From Coccinella septempunctata (Eukaryota > Arthropoda > Insecta > Coleoptera > Coccinellidae), in NCBI RefSeq assembly GCF_907165205.1, contig NC_058195.1, positions 29,904,936-29,968,935 of the forward strand: a DNA stretch of 64,000 nt. Direction: 5' to 3'. The position numbers were made by a program, and so were the translations under genes. Shown here in pieces: positions 64,000 through 64,000 of this stretch (position 1 is the stretch's first letter; every line of letters starts with the position of its first letter). The notes under the pieces are model-generated. The model saw nothing but the letters and a program-made list of their open reading frames with translations, searched no databases and was not told where the DNA came from.

Positions 64000-64000
64000 G

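Noticed and set aside
63655..64000. An env gene in the gypsy element
   Set aside because: The visible part is only the integrase C-terminus; anything beyond is outside the window.

Overview
The window looks like insect nuclear DNA, possibly from a beetle, although the order cannot be fixed from sequence alone. It is AT-rich, some genes have short GT-AG introns, and the transposon families are typical of insects. I see no convincing host gene, tRNA or rRNA. Almost everything is transposable-element sequence, much of it nested, in varied states of decay.

Layout. 1-2.56 kb: 3' part of an R4/Dong-like non-LTR element (copy 1). 2.57-11.47 kb: a minus-strand CR1/Jockey-group element (called Daphne-like here, copy 1). 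Its ORF1 is split by a piggyBac element (6582-11385), which itself contains a second, intact piggyBac (6636-8984). 11.48-13.9 kb: 5'-truncated Jockey-like element (A). 14.2-16.5 kb: decayed P/THAP9-like transposase, cut by a decayed Jockey-like element on the minus strand (B, 16.5-20.6 kb). Element B carries a foldback hairpin and a tiny LINE tail. 21.69-23.72 kb: two copies of a ~1 kb non-autonomous transposon with 8-bp target duplications, probably of the P superfamily. 24.05-24.86 kb: piggyBac remnant. 25.6 kb: THAP fragment. 26.0-29.5 kb: single-polyprotein APE-type LINE, tail-to-tail with Daphne-like copy 2 (29.5-33.4 kb). 33.7-34.8 kb: an unrecognised repeat-associated gene.

34.8-38.5 kb and 52.6-54.9 kb appear to be two halves of one ISL2EU-like DNA transposon: a THAP/DDE transposase and a SWIM plus YqaJ-type nuclease. 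They are separated by a BEL/Pao LTR retrotransposon whose LTRs (38480-38926 and 52176-52613) carry matching 5-bp target duplications. The BEL leader is in turn filled with Daphne-like copy 3, two head-to-tail Dong-like fragments and a perfect 145-bp-arm foldback. The transposase half is also interrupted by a 2.1 kb TIR element carrying a THAP gene. 55.5-57.0 kb: second P-like transposase remnant. 58.4 kb to the end: Ty3/gypsy element.

The interest lies in the nesting record and in repeated use of the tails of one element as landing sites by another, rather than in a cellular pathway. The most intact coding units are the inner piggyBac transposase (two exons), the Daphne-like copy 1 ORF2, the Daphne-like copy 2 ORF1 and the Dong-like copy 1 ORF. 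I found no clear previously undescribed system. The best candidates for new families are the P-type non-autonomous pair, the 2.1 kb THAP element, the perfect foldback and the unrecognised gene at 33.7-34.8 kb.
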